The translations under genes and the position numbers were made by a program. Shown here one piece after another: positions 15,968 to 16,981 of a stretch of 16,981 nt of DNA. Location: positions 1 to 16,981 of the forward strand of contig JAEYWA010000084.1 of the NCBI GenBank assembly GCA_023431385.1, written 5' to 3'. How positions within the stretch are numbered: the stretch's first letter is position 1; each line of letters opens with the position of its first letter. This DNA is from Bacillota bacterium (GTDB taxonomy: Bacteria; Bacillota; Clostridia; Acetivibrionales; DSM-1351). The notes under the pieces were generated by a model that was not told where the DNA came from, did no database searches, and saw nothing but the letters and a program-made list of their open reading frames with translations.

Positions 15968-16261
15968 CTAGTTGGGATTACCATTACTTGGAGTCAAAAT
16001 GTATACCTTTCCTAGACACATTACTTTATACTTGGCATCTTGCAGAATGTCTACCATATCACGGAGTACACTTGCCACGCAACAGGCAACATAAGAGTCA
16101 TCCTTAAAAACAATAGGGTTTGATAGCCTAACCGAACTGGTATTGGCAGGGTTTACATCTTAAACGTCAAATCTTCTTCCCACAAGGTAAGCCGACAGGT
16201 TTCTTCCAAATCCTATAGTATCCTCAAGTCCAAATATCATTTCTTGTAAAGAAGTGTCCAT
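15968..16261 (-). pseudogene. IS110-family transposase fragment
   Basis: Reading minus from ATG 16261, the frame gives FGLEDTIGFGRNLSAYLVG, then an in-frame TAA (16162-16160), then DVNPANTSSVRLSNP, KDDSYVACCVASVL and ILQDAKYKV before a stop at 15968. The order matches the DEDD (RuvC-like) domain of IS110-family transposases: GLED holds the catalytic Glu, and KDDSYVA corresponds to K-x-D-x-x-D-A with the last Asp replaced by Val. The first catalytic Asp region, the whole C-terminal transposase_20 domain with its Ser, and the element ends are missing. It is a dead remnant of about 100 codons lying 4 bases after agrC. Confidence 0.75.
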
Positions 16262-16431
16262 TGACCTTCATCCTCGCAAGGGAACGTCAACCTATCCGTT
16301 CATAGTGTGACAAATTACGTGATTTCCACTGTTTCTCAGGCTTGGCATCACGAGCCTTGGTTCATTCTTAGTTGTGTGTGATGTCAGCTCTGATACGGAA
16401 GGATTGCAAGTAGATTTTGAGAAAGAGAGAC

Positions 16432-16479
16432 AAACAAAATACAGAGGAGAAAAAATGTTATAGTTTTTCTTCTCTGTAT
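16432..16479 (-). terminator. Strong minus-strand intrinsic terminator
   Basis: On the minus strand ATACAGAG (16479-16472) plus AGAAAAA pairs with TTTTTCT plus CTCTGTAT (16446-16439), with one mismatch between the two helices and a loop of about 9 nt, followed by TTTTGTTTG. Confidence 0.65.
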
Positions 16480-16549
16480 GTATCTGTGTTTTTATGATGT
16501 GCTTTGGTGAAAGCAACGAGGGAAGTTTTCCCCCCTTAAACCCCCGGCT
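16432..16549 (-). ncRNA. Candidate small structured RNA (about 115 nt)
   Basis: On the minus strand a promoter (-35 TTGACC, 17 bp, -10 TAAAAT) is followed after about 110 nt by a strong terminator. Between them lie two short hairpins: GGGAA/TTCCC near 16534-16522, and TGCTTT-CACC-AAAGCA (16515-16500). The 5' end is very G-rich. No ATG-initiated ORF with a ribosome binding site fits inside. I do not recognise an RNA family. It is upstream of, and co-directional with, the IS110 fragment, so it may be a leader or element-encoded RNA. Confidence 0.4.
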
Positions 16550-16555
16550 GCCCCC

Positions 16556-16584
16556 ATTTTAGCATGGACAGGAATGCCGGTCAA
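16556..16584 (-). promoter_or_regulatory. Predicted minus-strand sigma-A promoter in mobile-element debris
   Basis: TTGACC at 16584-16579 and TAAAAT at 16561-16556 with an exact 17-bp spacer. An inverted repeat ATGGTTCA-CCA-TGAACCAT (16588-16606) abuts the -35 and could be an operator. Confidence 0.55.
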
Positions 16585-16587
16585 GCT

Positions 16588-16606
16588 ATGGTTCACCATG
16601 AACCAT
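16588..16606. repeat. Perfect 8-bp inverted repeat next to the minus-strand promoter
   Basis: ATGGTTCA and TGAACCAT are separated by CCA, 4 bp upstream of the -35 hexamer. It may be an operator or a transposon sub-terminal repeat. Between here and 16855 I see no recognisable gene on either strand. Confidence 0.5.
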
Positions 16607-16855
16607 GGGGGATGGGCTGATCCTCATGAACTGAGTAGAAACCGGGCTGTAGGAATTGATTCGTGCAGCATATTTCAATCATCAAATTCCTTGCCCCTGT
16701 GTGGCGATGTGTTACCCCTGTTTCAGATTTTCAAGCGGCTATGGTGTACGAATCCCTGCACAGATTGAGAAGGAATTTGAAGGCAATTTGACGACTATTC
16801 GTTCCGATACTTTTCCGAACAAATTGTGCTAAACCTAGGGGTCGAAAATGATACA

Positions 16856-16981
16856 ATCGAGTAGGAGGTAGCTGATTATTTCAGCTACCGACCTCTCACA
16901 GCACCGTGCATACCGTTCGGTACACGGCGCTTCAATAAGAATTAACATACTTTCATGTACGTATTATATAAAGAAATCAAA
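16856..16981 (-). mobile_element. Group II intron, 3' end (domains V and VI), truncated by the window edge
   Basis: On the minus strand, domain V is a 32-nt hairpin (16931-16900): AGCGCCGTG pairs with CACGGTGCT, a UACC/GGUA distal helix carries a GAAC loop, and a 2-nt TG bulge sits in the right place; it begins with the catalytic AGC triad. Domain VI follows: GGTAGCTGA pairs with TCAGCTACC, and below it AGG/CCT and GAG/CTC flank a single bulged A (16862), the branch point, 7 nt from an end reading CTCGAT. The intron therefore ends at 16856. The reverse transcriptase ORF and 5' domains would lie past 16981. These introns self-splice and retrotranspose with the RT/maturase. The 3' exon is the debris at 16855 and below. 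Confidence 0.8.

Noticed and set aside
16290..16361. Short minus-strand peptide fragment reading RDAKPEKQWKSRNLSHYE
   Set aside because: It looks protein-like but is only about 24 codons between stops; too short to assign to any family.
16292..16516. Minus-strand 74-codon ORF across the terminator hairpin
   Set aside because: Starts at TTG without a properly spaced ribosome binding site and runs through a strong intrinsic terminator; composition does not look like protein.
16574..16768. 64-codon plus-strand ORF starting in the inverted repeat
   Set aside because: No ribosome binding site, no recognisable domain, and it lies in low-conservation mobile debris.
1..16981. CRISPR array or tRNA/rRNA genes
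   Set aside because: No repeat-spacer pattern and no cloverleaf or rRNA-like segment was seen anywhere in the window.

Overview
The window reads as chromosomal DNA from a low-GC, Gram-positive anaerobe of the class Clostridia. Supporting this are AT-rich intergenic regions, strong AGGAGG-type ribosome binding sites, TTG starts, a T-box leader on leuS and an agr-type peptide signalling locus. Overall protein style suggests a Ruminiclostridium-like cellulolytic clostridium, but that genus call is an impression and not a proven assignment.

Left part (1-6178): the 3' part of an AraC-family regulator gene (+) converges on a compact five-gene minus-strand operon. In transcription order the operon encodes a mannose-1-phosphate guanylyltransferase (ManC), a NodZ/FUT8-like (fucosyl)transferase, the alpha and beta subunits of a 2-oxoacid-dehydrogenase-type E1 enzyme (thiamine diphosphate dependent, with no E2/E3 nearby), and an NAD-dependent nucleotide-sugar epimerase/dehydratase. 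This looks like a small glycan or nucleotide-sugar pathway in which the E1 pair probably acts on a sugar or small acyl donor and not in central metabolism. It is the best candidate for an uncharacterised pathway here.

Middle (6300-11490): a two-component pair (HisKA_3 sensor kinase starting at a TTG, and a LuxR/NarL-type response regulator), a small four-helix DMT/ArnE-like membrane protein, then a leucine T-box riboswitch (CUC specifier, antiterminator and terminator visible) controlling a full-length leuS.

Right (11560-15963): a LysR regulator; a divergent PRPP synthetase paralogue broken by a one-base frameshift inside the catalytic flexible-loop region, with a LysR-like T-N11-A palindrome upstream; and an agr-like locus. 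The agr locus has agrB with His79/Cys86 intact, a very small agrD starting at TTG with its own possible promoter and a terminator, then the agrC sensor kinase. The AgrD peptide has no Cys or Ser where the thiolactone/lactone nucleophile should be, and no agrA follows.

Far right (15964-16981): mobile-element debris with no intact gene. It holds a decayed IS110-family transposase fragment, a minus-strand promoter-to-terminator unit that could make a structured RNA of about 115 nt, and the 3' end (domains V and VI with bulged branch-point A) of a group II intron whose body lies beyond the window.
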